From Thauera sp. JM12B12 (lineage in GTDB: Bacteria; Pseudomonadota; Gammaproteobacteria; Burkholderiales; Rhodocyclaceae), in assembly GCF_039614725.1 (NCBI RefSeq), contig NZ_CP154859.1, forward strand, positions 3,534,001 to 3,598,000: DNA of 64,000 bases, read 5' to 3'. A program made the translations under genes and the position numbers. Below, in pieces: positions 50,336-59,411 of the stretch (within the stretch, counting starts at the first letter, position 1; each line of letters starts with the position of its first letter). The notes beneath the pieces are model-generated. The model worked only from the letters and a program-made list of their open reading frames with translations. It was not told where the DNA came from and did not search any database.

Positions 50336-51325
50336 ATGGACCCAATCACCGCTTCCGCCGAAAGCCGCGTCATCGCGCTCGCGCGCCGCGTGCTGCGTAT
50401 CGAGGCCGACGCCGTCGCCGCCCTGGCCGACCGCATCGGCGGGGAATTCGAGCGTGCCGTCGACATCATCCTGAAACGCCATGGCCGCGTGATCGTCACC
50501 GGCATCGGCAAGTCGGGCCACATCGCGCGCAAGCTCGCGGCCACGCTGGCCAGCACCGGCACGCCGGCCTACTTCGTGCACGCGGCCGAGGCGGCCCATG
50601 GCGACCTCGGCATGATCACGCCCGAGGACGTGGTGATCGCGATGTCGAACTCGGGCTCGAGCGAGGAGCTGCTGATGATCGTGCCCCTGGTCAAGCGCCA
50701 GGGCGCGCGGCTGATCGCGATGACCGGCAAGCCCGAGTCGCCGCTCGCGCGCGAGGCCGACTGCCATCTCGAAGTCGCCGTCGCCGAGGAGGCCTGTCCG
50801 CTCAATCTCGCGCCTACCGCCAGCACCACGGCGGCACTGGCGCTCGGCGACGCCCTCGCGGTCGCCCTCCTCGACGCCCGCGGCTTCGCTGCCGAGGATT
50901 TCGCGCGCTCGCACCCCGGCGGCGCCCTCGGCCGTCGCCTGCTCACCCACGTCGGCGACGTGATGCGTCCGGCCAACGCCGTACCGCAGGTCGCAGCCGA
51001 CGTAGCGCTGACCCAGGCCCTGCTCGCGATGACCGCGGGCGGCATGGGCATGACGGCGATCACCGACGGAGCCGGCCTGCCGCTCGGCATCTTCACCGAC
51101 GGTGACCTGCGCCGTGCGCTCGAGAAGGGCGTCGACGTGCGCACCGCACGCGTGAGCGAGGTCATGTCGCGCAACCCGCGCAGCATCGGTCCTGGCGCGC
51201 TCGCCGTAGAGGCTGCCGAGGTCATGGAGCGAATGCGCATCAGCCAGCTCCTGGTCGTGAACGAGGCGGGCCGGCTCGCGGGCGCGCTGACGACCCACGA
51301 CCTGATGCTGGCGAAGGTCATCTGA
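50336..51325 (+). CDS. kdsD: D-arabinose 5-phosphate isomerase KdsD
   Basis: This 329-residue protein has an SIS sugar isomerase domain (about 30-180; IVTGIGKSGHIARKLAATLAST, AMSNSGSSEELLMIVP) and two CBS domains (about 205-325). It converts ribulose 5-phosphate to arabinose 5-phosphate for Kdo and lipopolysaccharide synthesis. Substrate-binding segments EAAHGDLGMI and FARSHPGGALGRRLL are conserved. kdsC, which normally follows, is absent; lptC starts three bases after the stop. Confidence 0.95.
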   Translation: MDPITASAESRVIALARRVLRIEADAVAALADRIGGEFERAVDIILKRHGRVIVTGIGKSGHIARKLAATLASTGTPAYFVHAAEAAHGDLGMITPEDVVIAMSNSGSSEELLMIVPLVKRQGARLIAMTGKPESPLAREADCHLEVAVAEEACPLNLAPTASTTAALALGDALAVALLDARGFAAEDFARSHPGGALGRRLLTHVGDVMRPANAVPQVAADVALTQALLAMTAGGMGMTAITDGAGLPLGIFTDGDLRRALEKGVDVRTARVSEVMSRNPRSIGPGALAVEAAEVMERMRISQLLVVNEAGRLAGALTTHDLMLAKVI

Positions 51326-51328
51326 ACG

Positions 51329-51910
51329 ATGCGCGTCGACACCTGGCGCCTCTACCCCGTCCTCGCCCTCGCGGCGCTCGCCGCGGCCTCGGTATGGCTG
51401 GAACGCGTCACCCGCATCGACGATCCCGTCATGCAGGAAGAGCAGACCGGGCCCGACTTCATCGCCGAGCAGACACGCGTCGTGGGCTTCGGTGTGGACG
51501 GGCGCCAACGCTACGAGCTGCTTGCCGAACGCCTCGAGCACTTTCCCGCCAGCGACGTCACCCGCCTGCACCAGCCGCGGCTGCAGATGCAGGGCGAGCA
51601 GGGCAAGACCCTGATCAGCGCGCGCCGCGCGGACGTCTCGCCGGGCGGCGAGCAGGTCGATCTCGCCGGCGAGGTGCGCGTGCGCCGCCCCGCCACCGCC
51701 GAGACGCTGCCGCTCACGCTCGACTCCGAGACCCTCACCGTGTGGCCCGACGCCCATCGCGCGCTGACCGACTCGCCGGTCGTGCTCACGCGTGGCGAGG
51801 CACGCGCCACGGCCCAGGGCATGCGCGCCGACAACCTCTTCGGCACGCTCGAACTCATCGGCGAGGTCAGGACCCTGATGCCGCCCCGCCGCCAAGGATC
51901 GCCATCATGA
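51329..51910 (+). CDS. lptC: LPS export protein LptC
   Basis: This 193-residue protein has one N-terminal membrane helix (YPVLALAALAAASVWL) and the LptC/OstA-like periplasmic beta-jellyroll (DFIAEQTRVVGFGVDGRQRYEL ... TRLHQPRLQM). LptC joins inner-membrane LptBFG to LptA and passes lipopolysaccharide along. It follows kdsD directly and overlaps lptA by four bases. The length matches the family. Confidence 0.93.
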   Translation: MRVDTWRLYPVLALAALAAASVWLERVTRIDDPVMQEEQTGPDFIAEQTRVVGFGVDGRQRYELLAERLEHFPASDVTRLHQPRLQMQGEQGKTLISARRADVSPGGEQVDLAGEVRVRRPATAETLPLTLDSETLTVWPDAHRALTDSPVVLTRGEARATAQGMRADNLFGTLELIGEVRTLMPPRRQGSPS

Positions 51911-52434
51911 AACGCCTCCTGCTCACCACCCTGCTCGCCCTCGCGGCGGCAGGCCAGCCCGCATTGGCCGAGAAGGCCGACCGCGACCAGCCGGTCAACA
52001 TCGAAGCCGACCGCCTCACAGTGGATGACCGCAACAAGGTGCACATCTTCGAGGGCAACGTCGTCCTGACCCAGGGCACCCTGGTCATCCGCGGCGACAA
52101 GCTGGTCGTCACCCAGGACGCCGCCGGCTTCCAGAACGGCGTGGCGACCGCCGCCGGCAAGGGCCTGGCCACCTTCCGCCAGCGCCGCGACGGCAGCACC
52201 GAGTACGTCGAGGGCGAGGCCGAGCGCATCGAATACGACAGCCGCAGCGAGAAGGCCCGGCTCTTCAATCGCGCCAAGGTCACCAGCGGCGGCGACCAGG
52301 TCAGCGGCCACTACATCGAGTACGACGCCATCACCGAGAACTACCTCGCCACCAATGCCCCCGGCAGCAAGCCGGGCACGGCCCCGAGCCGGGTGCGCGC
52401 AGTCATCCAGCCCAAGTCGGACGGCGGGCAATAG
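51907..52434 (+). CDS. lptA: LPS transport periplasmic protein LptA
   Basis: This 175-residue periplasmic protein has a signal peptide ([20 protein letters not shown], cut near ALAEK) and the LptA jellyroll: [37 protein letters not shown], and [20 protein letters not shown]. It forms the bridge for lipopolysaccharide transport. The ATG at 51907 overlaps the lptC stop. lptB and rpoN, which usually come next, are replaced here by an enoyl-CoA hydratase gene 38 bases on. Confidence 0.95.
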   Translation: MKRLLLTTLLALAAAGQPALAEKADRDQPVNIEADRLTVDDRNKVHIFEGNVVLTQGTLVIRGDKLVVTQDAAGFQNGVATAAGKGLATFRQRRDGSTEYVEGEAERIEYDSRSEKARLFNRAKVTSGGDQVSGHYIEYDAITENYLATNAPGSKPGTAPSRVRAVIQPKSDGGQ

Positions 52435-52472
52435 TCCGACCCACTGATACCAGACGTACCCAAGGAGAGAGC

Positions 52473-53249
52473 ATGAGCTTCGAAATGATCATCGCCGAAA
52501 AGCGCGGCCGCGTCGGCCTCATCACCCTGAACCGACCCAAGGCGCTCAACGCGCTCAACGACCAGGTCGTGAACGAGATCACCGCGGCGCTGAACGACTT
52601 CGAAGCCGACGATGGCATCGGCGCCATCGTCATCACCGGCTCCGAGAAGGCCTTCGCCGCCGGCGCCGACATCGGCGCGATGGCGAGCTTCTCGTACATG
52701 GACGCTTACAAGTCCGAATACATCACCCGCAACTGGGAACGCGTGAAGACCTGCCGCAAGCCGGTGATCGCCGCAGTGGCGGGCTTCGCCCTCGGCGGTG
52801 GCTGCGAGCTGGCGATGATGTGCGACATCATCATCGCCGCCGACACCGCCAAGTTCGGTCAGCCCGAGATCAAGCTCGGCACCCTGCCCGGCGCCGGCGG
52901 CACCCAGCGCCTGCCGCGCGCAGTCGGCAAGGCCAAGGCGATGGACATGTGCCTGACGGCGCGCTTCATCGACGCCACCGAGGCCGAGCGCGCCGGCCTG
53001 GTGTCACGCGTGGTGCCCGCCGACAAGCTCCTCGAAGAGACCATGAGCGCGGCCGAAACCATCGCCGGCTTCTCGCTGCCGGTGGTCATGATGATCAAGG
53101 AGTCGGTCAACCGCGCCTTCGAAAGCAGCCTCAACGAGGGCCTGCTGTTCGAGCGCCGGGTGTTCCACGCCGCGTTCGCGCTCAATGACCAGAAGGAAGG
53201 CATGGCGGCCTTCGTCGAGAAGCGCAAGCCGCAGTTCCGCCACGACTGA
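52473..53249 (+). CDS. Enoyl-CoA hydratase
   Basis: This 258-residue crotonase-family protein hydrates trans-2-enoyl-CoA, most often in beta-oxidation. Both catalytic glutamates are visible: in [15 protein letters not shown] and in [20 protein letters not shown]. The oxyanion-hole region AAGADIGAM is present. It closely follows the short-chain hydratase (crotonase) pattern. A strong AAGGAGA ribosome site precedes it. A terminator follows, then the phasin gene; a link to polyhydroxybutyrate or fatty-acid turnover is plausible but not shown. Confidence 0.94.
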   Translation: MSFEMIIAEKRGRVGLITLNRPKALNALNDQVVNEITAALNDFEADDGIGAIVITGSEKAFAAGADIGAMASFSYMDAYKSEYITRNWERVKTCRKPVIAAVAGFALGGGCELAMMCDIIIAADTAKFGQPEIKLGTLPGAGGTQRLPRAVGKAKAMDMCLTARFIDATEAERAGLVSRVVPADKLLEETMSAAETIAGFSLPVVMMIKESVNRAFESSLNEGLLFERRVFHAAFALNDQKEGMAAFVEKRKPQFRHD

Positions 53250-53275
53250 TCCGGCACGGGTCTCCTGTATCGAAA

Positions 53276-53306
53276 GCGGCCGGCGCAATGCCGGCCGCAT
53301 TTTGTT
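53276..53306 (+). terminator. Intrinsic terminator after the enoyl-CoA hydratase gene
   Basis: A nine-base-pair stem, GCGGCCGGC with GCCGGCCGC around loop GCAAT, is followed by ATTTTGTT. It lies 26 bases past the stop. The rest of the gap, 53307-53459, shows no gene; the phasin promoter follows. Confidence 0.8.
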
Positions 53307-53459
53307 GCGGCGCGGTCACGGAACCGCAATACCCAGGGCGGACAATCGTCGAGCCCGGTCCCGGTCTCGGACGCTTCGATTCTGTCTGCAGTGGGTCTGC
53401 CGGAGCGGGCGATTGAGCACGGCAATCGAATCGGCGTTGTGCGATGCACAAATTTTCGG

Positions 53460-53487
53460 TTGACAGCCCGCATCGCATCCGTATAAT
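53460..53487 (+). promoter_or_regulatory. Near-consensus sigma-70 promoter of the phasin gene
   Basis: TTGACA (53460-53465) and TATAAT (53482-53487) both match the consensus exactly, with a 16-base spacer. This is the strongest promoter in the window. It predicts a leader of about 70 bases and high, largely constitutive expression, as expected for an abundant granule protein. Confidence 0.9.
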
Positions 53488-53504
53488 CCGAACCATGCTG
53501 CAAC

Positions 53505-53534
53505 GCAACATCGCAGCTAGAGAAGCGATGTTGA
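53505..53534 (+). promoter_or_regulatory. Hairpin in the phasin leader
   Basis: CAACATCGC (53506-53514) and GCGATGTTG (53525-53533) form a perfect nine-base-pair stem with a ten-base loop. It lies early in the predicted transcript and about 30 bases before the ribosome site. It may protect the 5' end of the mRNA or be a protein-binding site. Confidence 0.6.
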
Positions 53535-53564
53535 TGCACCCACACTTTCGTCAAGGAGATTCAC

Positions 53565-54131
53565 ATGAGCAACTTCGTCACCCCCGAGCAGTTCGCCGCC
53601 GCCAACAAGGCCAACATCGAGACCCTGCTGACCCTGGCCAACACCGCCTTCGCCAGCGCTGAGCGCCTCGCCGCCCTGAACCTGAACACCGCCCGTTCGC
53701 TGCTGGAAGACGGCGTGGCCAACACCAAGGCCCTGCTGGCTGCCAAGGACGTGCAGGAGCTCGTCGGCCTGCAGGCTTCGCTGGCCCAGCCGATCGTCGA
53801 GAAGGCCGTCGCCTACGCCCGCAGCGTCTACGAGATCACCTCGCAGAGCCAGGAAGAAATGGGCAAGGTCTTCGAAGGCCAGGTCGCCGAGCTGAACAAG
53901 GGCGTCGCCTCCGCGCTGGACAAGGCTGCCAAGTCGGCTCCCGCCGGTTCGGACGTGGCCGTCGCCGCCGTCAAGTCGGCCATCGCTGCCGCCAACAGCG
54001 CCTACGACAGCATGAGCAAGGCCGCCAAGCAGGTCGCCGAGATCGCCGAAGCCAACGTGGCTGCCGCGACCAACGCCACCGTCAAGGCTGTCAGCACCGG
54101 CTCCAAGGCCGCTGCCAAGAAGGCTGCCTAA
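53565..54131 (+). CDS. phaP: Phasin (polyhydroxyalkanoate granule protein)
   Basis: This 188-residue, almost all-helical protein matches the phasin family: FVTPEQFAAANKANIETLL at the start, then KDVQELVGLQASLAQPIVEKA and YEITSQSQEEMGKVFEGQ. The tail is Ala/Lys-rich (GSKAAAKKAA). Phasins coat polyhydroxybutyrate granules and control their size. A near-consensus promoter, AAGGAGA ribosome site and strong terminator frame it, so it is a highly expressed single-gene unit. Codon use is strongly biased to preferred codons. Confidence 0.95.
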   Translation: MSNFVTPEQFAAANKANIETLLTLANTAFASAERLAALNLNTARSLLEDGVANTKALLAAKDVQELVGLQASLAQPIVEKAVAYARSVYEITSQSQEEMGKVFEGQVAELNKGVASALDKAAKSAPAGSDVAVAAVKSAIAAANSAYDSMSKAAKQVAEIAEANVAAATNATVKAVSTGSKAAAKKAA

Positions 54132-54153
54132 GCTTTCTCAGCCCGGCTGAACG

Positions 54154-54182
54154 AAAAAGCCCCGCACTGCGGGGCTTTTTTG
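54154..54182. terminator. Bidirectional terminator after the phasin gene
   Basis: An eight-base-pair stem, AGCCCCGC with GCGGGGCT around loop ACT, is followed by TTTTTT on the plus strand and preceded by AAAAA, giving a T-run on the other strand too. It should end the phasin transcript and may also end minus-strand readthrough from phhB. Confidence 0.92.
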
Positions 54183-54211
54183 CGTCTACATCGCGCGCGC
54201 GGATCGCTTTC

Positions 54212-54283
54212 TTGGGAGCGGGCTTGCCCGCGAACGCTGCGCCCGTTTCGCGCGCGATGTTCGCGGGCAAGCCCGCTCCCACG
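54212..54283. repeat. REP-type inverted palindrome pair beyond phhB
   Basis: The unit GAGCGGGCTTGCCCGCGAA appears near 54216-54234 and in inverted form at 54260-54282, about 25 bases apart. It lies between the phasin terminator and the phhB stop at 54292. This is one of the best-conserved copies in the window. Confidence 0.9.
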
Positions 54284-54291
54284 GGACTCGC

Positions 54292-54690
54292 TCATGCAGC
54301 GTCGGGATCAGGGCCCGAGTCGTACTTGATGTAGCGGAAGCGCGCGTCGTCGTTCGGCGTGCCCTCGAGCACACCGCCTTCTTGCCCCGGCTGCCACTGC
54401 ACCACCTCCTCGATCTTGTGTGCAAGTGCGAAGTCGCGCTCGGTCACGCCCTTGGCGGAGTGGGTGCACAGCTTCACGATCACGAAAGCGTAGGACACCG
54501 CCAGGTCGGGGTGATGCCAGGCCGCCTCGGCGAGGTGGCCGACCACGTTCACCAACATCAGCGTGCCCTTCCAGCCTCCGGTGCGGTACTTGCGCCGTAT
54601 CCAGCCGTTTTCGTAGTACCAGTGCGGCAGTTCGCGCTCGAGCCGCGCACGGATCTCGGCCTCGTCCAGCGGCAGGGGTTCATTGCTCAT
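54292..54690 (-). CDS. phhB: Pterin-4a-carbinolamine dehydratase
   Basis: This 132-residue protein has the DCoH/PhhB pattern: HWYYENGWIRRKYRTGGWKG, then the active-site segment HLAEAAWHHPDLAVSYAFV and a later HSAKGVTERDFALAHKIE. It dehydrates 4a-hydroxytetrahydrobiopterin during aromatic amino acid hydroxylation. No phenylalanine hydroxylase gene is nearby. The ATG at 54690 is used; a longer in-frame reading upstream overlaps plsC. The last codons abut a REP element. Confidence 0.93.
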   Translation of the reverse strand: MSNEPLPLDEAEIRARLERELPHWYYENGWIRRKYRTGGWKGTLMLVNVVGHLAEAAWHHPDLAVSYAFVIVKLCTHSAKGVTERDFALAHKIEEVVQWQPGQEGGVLEGTPNDDARFRYIKYDSGPDPDAA

Positions 54691-54791
54691 GGCAGCCTCC
54701 TCGGGGTGGGCTTCCAATGTAGCCAGCGCACATTGGTCCGTCCACCCGGCGGAACCCGGCGTCCTGCCTCGGAGCGCCCCCCGCGCAGGCC

Positions 54792-55574
54792 TCAGGCGGT
54801 CAGATCGTCCTTGCCCGTAGCCTCCTCGGGTTCGGCAGCCGCAGCGGCCGCCTCGCCGGTGTAGTGGTGCGGGAACAGGCGACGCATCTCGGCCTCGATC
54901 CAGGCCTCCGCGCGCTCGTTGACCGTCTCCGCCTTCTCGCCCTTCACCGGAATCAGCGGCCCGATGCTGACGACGATCTCGCCCGGGCGCTTGATGAAGG
55001 CGTTGCGCTTCCAGAATTCGCCGGCGTTGTGCGCGATCGGCACCACCGGCACGCCGGAACGCTTGGCGAGGATGGCGCCACCCGGCTTGTAGCGCCGGCT
55101 CGTGCCCGGCGCCACGCGCGTGCCTTCGGGGAAAACCACCACCCAAAGGCCTTCCTTCAGACGTGCCCGCCCCTGCTCCACCACCTGCGACATCGCATCC
55201 TTGCCCGCCGAGCGGTCGATCGCGATGCCCGGGATGCTCGCCAGCCCCCAGCCGAAGAAGGGCACGCGCAGCAGCTCGCGCTTGAGCACGTAGCACAGCG
55301 GCGGCAGGATCTGCTGCAGCGCGATCGTCTCCCATGCCGACTGGTGCTTGGCCAGCACCACCGCGGGCGTGCTCGGCAGGTTCTCGCGGCCGAGCACCCG
55401 GTAGCGGATGCCGAGCACATGGCGGATGACCCACATCATCACCGGCACCCAGGTGGTGATCAGCCGATGCCGCGTCATCGGCGGCGCCCAGAAGATCAGG
55501 ATGCCGAACAGCGCGTAGGGGATCGTCACGACCGCGAGGATGATGGCGAACAGGAAGGAGCGGATCAGGTGCAC
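54792..55574 (-). CDS. plsC: 1-acyl-sn-glycerol-3-phosphate acyltransferase (PlsC family)
   Basis: This 260-residue protein has an N-terminal membrane segment (FLFAIILAVVTIPYALFGILIF) and PlsC motifs: motif I as AKHQSAWET, motif III as VVFPEGTRVAPG and motif IV as VVPIAHN. Motif I reads HX4E instead of the usual HX4D. It should acylate lysophosphatidic acid in phospholipid synthesis. The start codon is GTG at 55574. It lies 40 bases after gmhB. Confidence 0.9.
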   Translation of the reverse strand: MHLIRSFLFAIILAVVTIPYALFGILIFWAPPMTRHRLITTWVPVMMWVIRHVLGIRYRVLGRENLPSTPAVVLAKHQSAWETIALQQILPPLCYVLKRELLRVPFFGWGLASIPGIAIDRSAGKDAMSQVVEQGRARLKEGLWVVVFPEGTRVAPGTSRRYKPGGAILAKRSGVPVVPIAHNAGEFWKRNAFIKRPGEIVVSIGPLIPVKGEKAETVNERAEAWIEAEMRRLFPHHYTGEAAAAAAEPEEATGKDDLTA

Positions 55575-55614
55575 GACGGGACTCGGATATCGATGGGATG
55601 GCGGAGGGGGCGGC

Positions 55615-56148
55615 TCAGGCGGTCAGCTCGGTCGCGACCGCATCCAGGTCGGGGAAGATCTTCGTGCCGGACGGCAGCTCGGGGTGTTCGCGCGTCGCCA
55701 TCCCCTTGCCGGTCAGCACCAGGTAGGGCTGGCAGCCTGCACTGACCCCGGCCTGCAGGTCGCGCAGGCTGTCGCCGACGCAGGGCACGCCCGCGAGCTC
55801 GACGTTGAAGCGCTCGGCGATCTGCTGGAACAGGCCCGGTTTCGGCTTGCGGCAGTCGCAGGTCGAATCGGCTGCATGCGGACAGAAGAAGATCGCGTCC
55901 AGCCGGCCGCCGACCTGGGTGAGGCTGCGCACCATCTTGTCGTTGATCGCGTTGAGGGTGTCCATGCCGAACAGCCCGCGACCGACGCCGGACTGGTTGG
56001 ACGCCACCACCACCCGCCAGCCCCACTGGTTGAGACGCGCGATCGCCTCGAGCGAGCCGGGGATGGGCTTCCACTCCTCCGGCGACTTGATGAACTGCTC
56101 GGAATCGACGTTGATGACACCGTCGCGGTCGAGAATGATGAGCTTCAT
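55615..56148 (-). CDS. gmhB: D-glycero-beta-D-manno-heptose 1,7-bisphosphate 7-phosphatase GmhB
   Basis: This 177-residue HAD phosphatase works in ADP-heptose synthesis for the lipopolysaccharide core. Motif I is IILDRDGVINVDSEQFI. The zinc-binding loop carries CPHAADSTCDCRKPKPG. The late motif is GVPCVGDSLRDLQAG. The ATG at 56148 is used rather than an earlier in-frame codon. It follows glyS, an association common in betaproteobacteria. It could be confused with KdsC but the zinc loop fits GmhB. Confidence 0.93.
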   Translation of the reverse strand: MKLIILDRDGVINVDSEQFIKSPEEWKPIPGSLEAIARLNQWGWRVVVASNQSGVGRGLFGMDTLNAINDKMVRSLTQVGGRLDAIFFCPHAADSTCDCRKPKPGLFQQIAERFNVELAGVPCVGDSLRDLQAGVSAGCQPYLVLTGKGMATREHPELPSGTKIFPDLDAVATELTA

Positions 56149-56212
56149 CGGCAGGCTCCTGGGGGGTACGCACACCCGCGACGCGACTTCGCGCGCCGCG
56201 GGTCGAAGGCGA

Positions 56213-58303
56213 TCAGGCCGAAAGGCGCGAGATGTCGGCCACCTGATTCATCAGCCCGGCCAGCTGCGCGAGCAGGGCGAGACGATTGGCGCGGGTGAGC
56301 GGCTCCTCCGCCATCACCATGACGTCCTCGAAGAACCGGTCCACCGCCGCGCGCAGCCCGGCGAGCGCGCACAGCGCCGCGGTGTAGTCCTCGTTGGCGA
56401 CGTGCGAGCGCACCAGCGGCGCGACCTCGACCACCTGGTGGAACAAGGCCTTCTCGGCCGCCTCCTGCAGCAGCGCGAGATCGGGCTCGCCCGGCGTGCC
56501 CTCGGCCTTCTTGAGGATGTTGACGATGCGCTTGTTGGCGGCAGCCAGGGCCTCGGCCTCGGGCAGCGCGCGGAAGGCTTCCACCGCGGCGAGTTTGGCC
56601 GGCACCAGGTCGATGCGGGCGGGCTTCAGCGCGAGTACGGCGTCGATCACCGCGCCGTCGCGCCCTGTCTCCCGCAGCAGGTTCTTCAGGCGCTCGAACA
56701 TGAAGTCCTGCAGCTGCGCGGCGAAGCCCTCGGCGCCGAGCAGGCCGGGCTTGAAGCCAGCGGCGGCGGTGTCGATGAGCCTGGGCAGCTCGAGCGGCAG
56801 CGGCGCTTCGATCAGGATGCGCAGCACGCCGAGCGCGGCGCGGCGCAGCGCGAACGGGTCCTTGTCGCCGGTCGGCACCATGCCGATGCCGAAGAAGCCG
56901 ACCAGGGCGTCGAGCTTGTCGGCCAGCGCCACCGCAGCGGCGACATTGCCCTCGGGCAACGCGTCGCCGGCGAAGCGCGGCTGGTAGTGGGACTGGATGG
57001 CGTCGGCGACGACCTGCCCTTCGCCGTCGGCGAGCGCGTAGTAGCGGCCCATGATGCCCTGCAGCTCGGGGAACTCGCCCACCATGTCGGTAACGAGGTC
57101 GGCCTTGGCCAGGCGCGCGGCACGCTTCGCGGCGGCGACGTCTCCATGCAGTTGCGCGGCGATCGCACCGGCCAGCGCCTCGAGGCGCTCGACGCGCTCG
57201 AGCTGGCTGCCGAGCTTGTTGTGGTAGACCACCGGCGCGAGGCGCGGCAGGCGGGCCTCGAGCTTCTGCTTCTTGTCCTGCTCGAAGAAGAAGCGCGCGT
57301 CCGACAGCCGCGGTCGCACCACGCGGGCGTTGCCGGCGACAATGTTGCTCGGGTCGGCCACCTGCATGTTGGAAACGATGAGGAAGCGGTTGAGCAGCTT
57401 GCCGGCACCGTCGAAGAGCGGGAAGTACTTCTGGTTGGCGCGCATGGTCAGGATCAGGCACTCCTGCGGCACGGCGAGGAACTCGGCCTCGAACTCGCCC
57501 ACATACACCGTCGGGTGCTCGACCAGCGCGGCGACCTCGTCCAGCAGGTCGGCGTATTCATTCAACAGCGCGCCCTGCTTCGCGGCCTCGGCGAGCAGCT
57601 GGCGCTCGATGTTGGCGCGGCGCTCGGCGAAGTTGGGAATGACCTTGCCCTCGGCGAGCAGCGTGGGCTCGTAGGCATCCGCAGTCGCGATGTCGATCTC
57701 GCCGCGGCTCATGAAGCGATGGCCGCGGGTGCTGCGCCCCGAATCCAGGTCGAGCACGCGGCCCGGCACCACCTCGGCGCCGTGCAGCAGCGTGAGCTTG
57801 TGCACCGGACGCACGAAGGTGGCGTCGCCGTCGCCCCAGCGCATGACCTTCGGGATGGGCAGCGCCTTGATGGCGTCCTGCACGATGCCCGCGAGCACGT
57901 CGGCGAGCTTCGCACCCGCCACGGTTGCGGTGTGGAACAGCGCCTCGGCCTTGCCGTCCATGCGGCGCTCGAAGCCCGAAACCGCATCGGCCGGGACGCC
58001 CTTCGCCTCCATTTTCTTCAGCAGCGCCGGGGTCGGCTTGCCCTCGGCGTCGAGCGCCACGGACACCGGCATCAGCTTCTCGGTGACTTCCTTGGCAGCG
58101 GCCTCGGCAGCCACCTGCGCCACCGTCACCGCCAGGCGGCGCGGGCTGGCGAAGGTGCGGAACGGCGCGTCGGCGGGCGCCAGCCCCTTGGCCTTGAGGC
58201 CCTCTGCGATCTTGGTGGCGAAGGTCTCGCCCAGGCGCGGCAGGGCCTTGGGCGGCAGCTCTTCGGTGAGCAGTTCAACGAGCAGGGTCGCGGCGGTCAT
58301 CAC
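56213..58303 (-). CDS. glyS: Glycyl-tRNA synthetase beta subunit
   Basis: This 696-residue subunit of the bacterial alpha2beta2 glycyl-tRNA synthetase binds tRNA-Gly. The start [20 protein letters not shown] is diagnostic, and the family segments [39 protein letters not shown] and [30 protein letters not shown] (in parts) follow. It overlaps the glyQ stop by four bases. The C-terminal anticodon-binding domain holds VNILKKAEG and [12 protein letters not shown]. Confidence 0.97.
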   Translation of the reverse strand: MMTAATLLVELLTEELPPKALPRLGETFATKIAEGLKAKGLAPADAPFRTFASPRRLAVTVAQVAAEAAAKEVTEKLMPVSVALDAEGKPTPALLKKMEAKGVPADAVSGFERRMDGKAEALFHTATVAGAKLADVLAGIVQDAIKALPIPKVMRWGDGDATFVRPVHKLTLLHGAEVVPGRVLDLDSGRSTRGHRFMSRGEIDIATADAYEPTLLAEGKVIPNFAERRANIERQLLAEAAKQGALLNEYADLLDEVAALVEHPTVYVGEFEAEFLAVPQECLILTMRANQKYFPLFDGAGKLLNRFLIVSNMQVADPSNIVAGNARVVRPRLSDARFFFEQDKKQKLEARLPRLAPVVYHNKLGSQLERVERLEALAGAIAAQLHGDVAAAKRAARLAKADLVTDMVGEFPELQGIMGRYYALADGEGQVVADAIQSHYQPRFAGDALPEGNVAAAVALADKLDALVGFFGIGMVPTGDKDPFALRRAALGVLRILIEAPLPLELPRLIDTAAAGFKPGLLGAEGFAAQLQDFMFERLKNLLRETGRDGAVIDAVLALKPARIDLVPAKLAAVEAFRALPEAEALAAANKRIVNILKKAEGTPGEPDLALLQEAAEKALFHQVVEVAPLVRSHVANEDYTAALCALAGLRAAVDRFFEDVMVMAEEPLTRANRLALLAQLAGLMNQVADISRLSA

Positions 58304-59226
58304 GCGGCCTCCTTTTCAGCATTCAGCATCGGGAAGCCGAGGGCTTCACGGGATTCGAAATACTCCTGGGCCACCGCACGCGACAGGTTGCGGATGCGAC
58401 CGATGTAGGCGGCGCGCTCGGTCACCGAGATGGCGCCGCGGGCGTCAAGCAGGTTGAAGGTGTGCGCGGCCTTCAGCACCATCTCGTAAGCCGGCAGCGC
58501 GAGACCGACCTCCATCACGCGCTTGGCTTCGGACTCGTAGTTGGCGAACAGCGAGAACAGGAAGTCGACGTTGCTGTGCTCGAAGTTGAAGGTCGATTGC
58601 TCGACCTCGTTCTGGTGATAGACGTCGCCATAGGTGACCTTGCGCCCGTCGGGGGCGATCGACCACACCAGGTCATAGACGTTTTCCACGCCCTGCAGGT
58701 ACATCGCCAGGCGCTCGATGCCGTAGGTGATCTCGCCCAGCACCGGCTTGCAGTCCAGGCCGCCGACCTGCTGGAAGTAGGTGAACTGGGTGACCTCCAT
58801 GCCGTCCAGCCACACTTCCCAGCCCAGGCCCCAGGCGCCGAGGGTGGGGTTCTCCCAGTCGTCCTCGACGAAGCGGATGTCGTGCACCATCGGGTCGATG
58901 CCGAGCGCGCGCAGGCTGTCGAGGTAGAGCTCCTGGATGTTCAGCGGCGAGGGCTTGAGCACCACCTGGAACTGGTAATAGTGCTGCAGGCGGTTGGGGT
59001 TCTCGCCGTAGCGGCCGTCCTTGGGCCGGCGCGAGGGCTGCACGTAGGCGGCGTTCCACGGTTCGGGCCCGATCGCGCGCAGGAAGGTGTGGGTGTGGCT
59101 GGTGCCGGCGCCCACCTCGAGGTCGTAGGGCTGCAGCAGCACGCAGCCGCGCTCGCCCCAGAAGTGCTGGAGCGTGAGGATGACTTGCTGGAAGGTCGGT
59201 TTCACGAGTCGGTTTTCAGTGGTCAT
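58300..59226 (-). CDS. glyQ: Glycyl-tRNA synthetase alpha subunit
   Basis: This 308-residue class II catalytic subunit starts [20 protein letters not shown]. Motif-bearing segments [40 protein letters not shown] and [24 protein letters not shown] (in part) are conserved. It makes glycyl-tRNA with GlyS. The ATG at 59226 was chosen over a longer reading. A TAAAAT box lies about 50 bases upstream. Confidence 0.97.
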   Translation of the reverse strand: MTTENRLVKPTFQQVILTLQHFWGERGCVLLQPYDLEVGAGTSHTHTFLRAIGPEPWNAAYVQPSRRPKDGRYGENPNRLQHYYQFQVVLKPSPLNIQELYLDSLRALGIDPMVHDIRFVEDDWENPTLGAWGLGWEVWLDGMEVTQFTYFQQVGGLDCKPVLGEITYGIERLAMYLQGVENVYDLVWSIAPDGRKVTYGDVYHQNEVEQSTFNFEHSNVDFLFSLFANYESEAKRVMEVGLALPAYEMVLKAAHTFNLLDARGAISVTERAAYIGRIRNLSRAVAQEYFESREALGFPMLNAEKEAA

Positions 59227-59271
59227 GGTCTCGGGCAGCCTCCGGGCCGCGCAGCGCACGCAAAAGCTGGG

Positions 59272-59277
59272 ATTTTA
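59272..59277 (-). promoter_or_regulatory. Possible -10 box of glyQ
   Basis: TAAAAT on the minus strand lies 46 bases before the glyQ ATG, in an otherwise GC-rich stretch between glyQ and lnt. No good -35 hexamer is seen. It would allow glyQS-gmhB-plsC transcription independent of lnt. Confidence 0.35.
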
Positions 59278-59342
59278 CCGGGCTTCGGGCCATGAGGGGC
59301 AGCCAGGTGGCCGGCGGACACCGTCATGTGAGAGCTACTGTC

Positions 59343-59411
59343 TGTGGGAGCGGGCTTGCCCGCGAACATCGCGCGCTCACGGGCTGCTTTCGCGGGCAAG
59401 CCCGCTCCCAC
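59343..59411. repeat. REP-type inverted palindrome pair overlapping the end of lnt
   Basis: Two near-perfect units face each other: GAGCGGGCTTGCCCGCGAA near 59348-59366 and its inverted copy within 59389-59411. The second unit lies inside the lnt reading frame and encodes its last residues; the lnt stop codon at 59377-59379 falls between the two units. Confidence 0.92.

Noticed and set aside
55615..56148. This HAD phosphatase as the missing kdsC
   Set aside because: The Cys-rich zinc loop and DRDGVIN motif fit GmhB, and the length and neighbours (glyS, plsC) agree.
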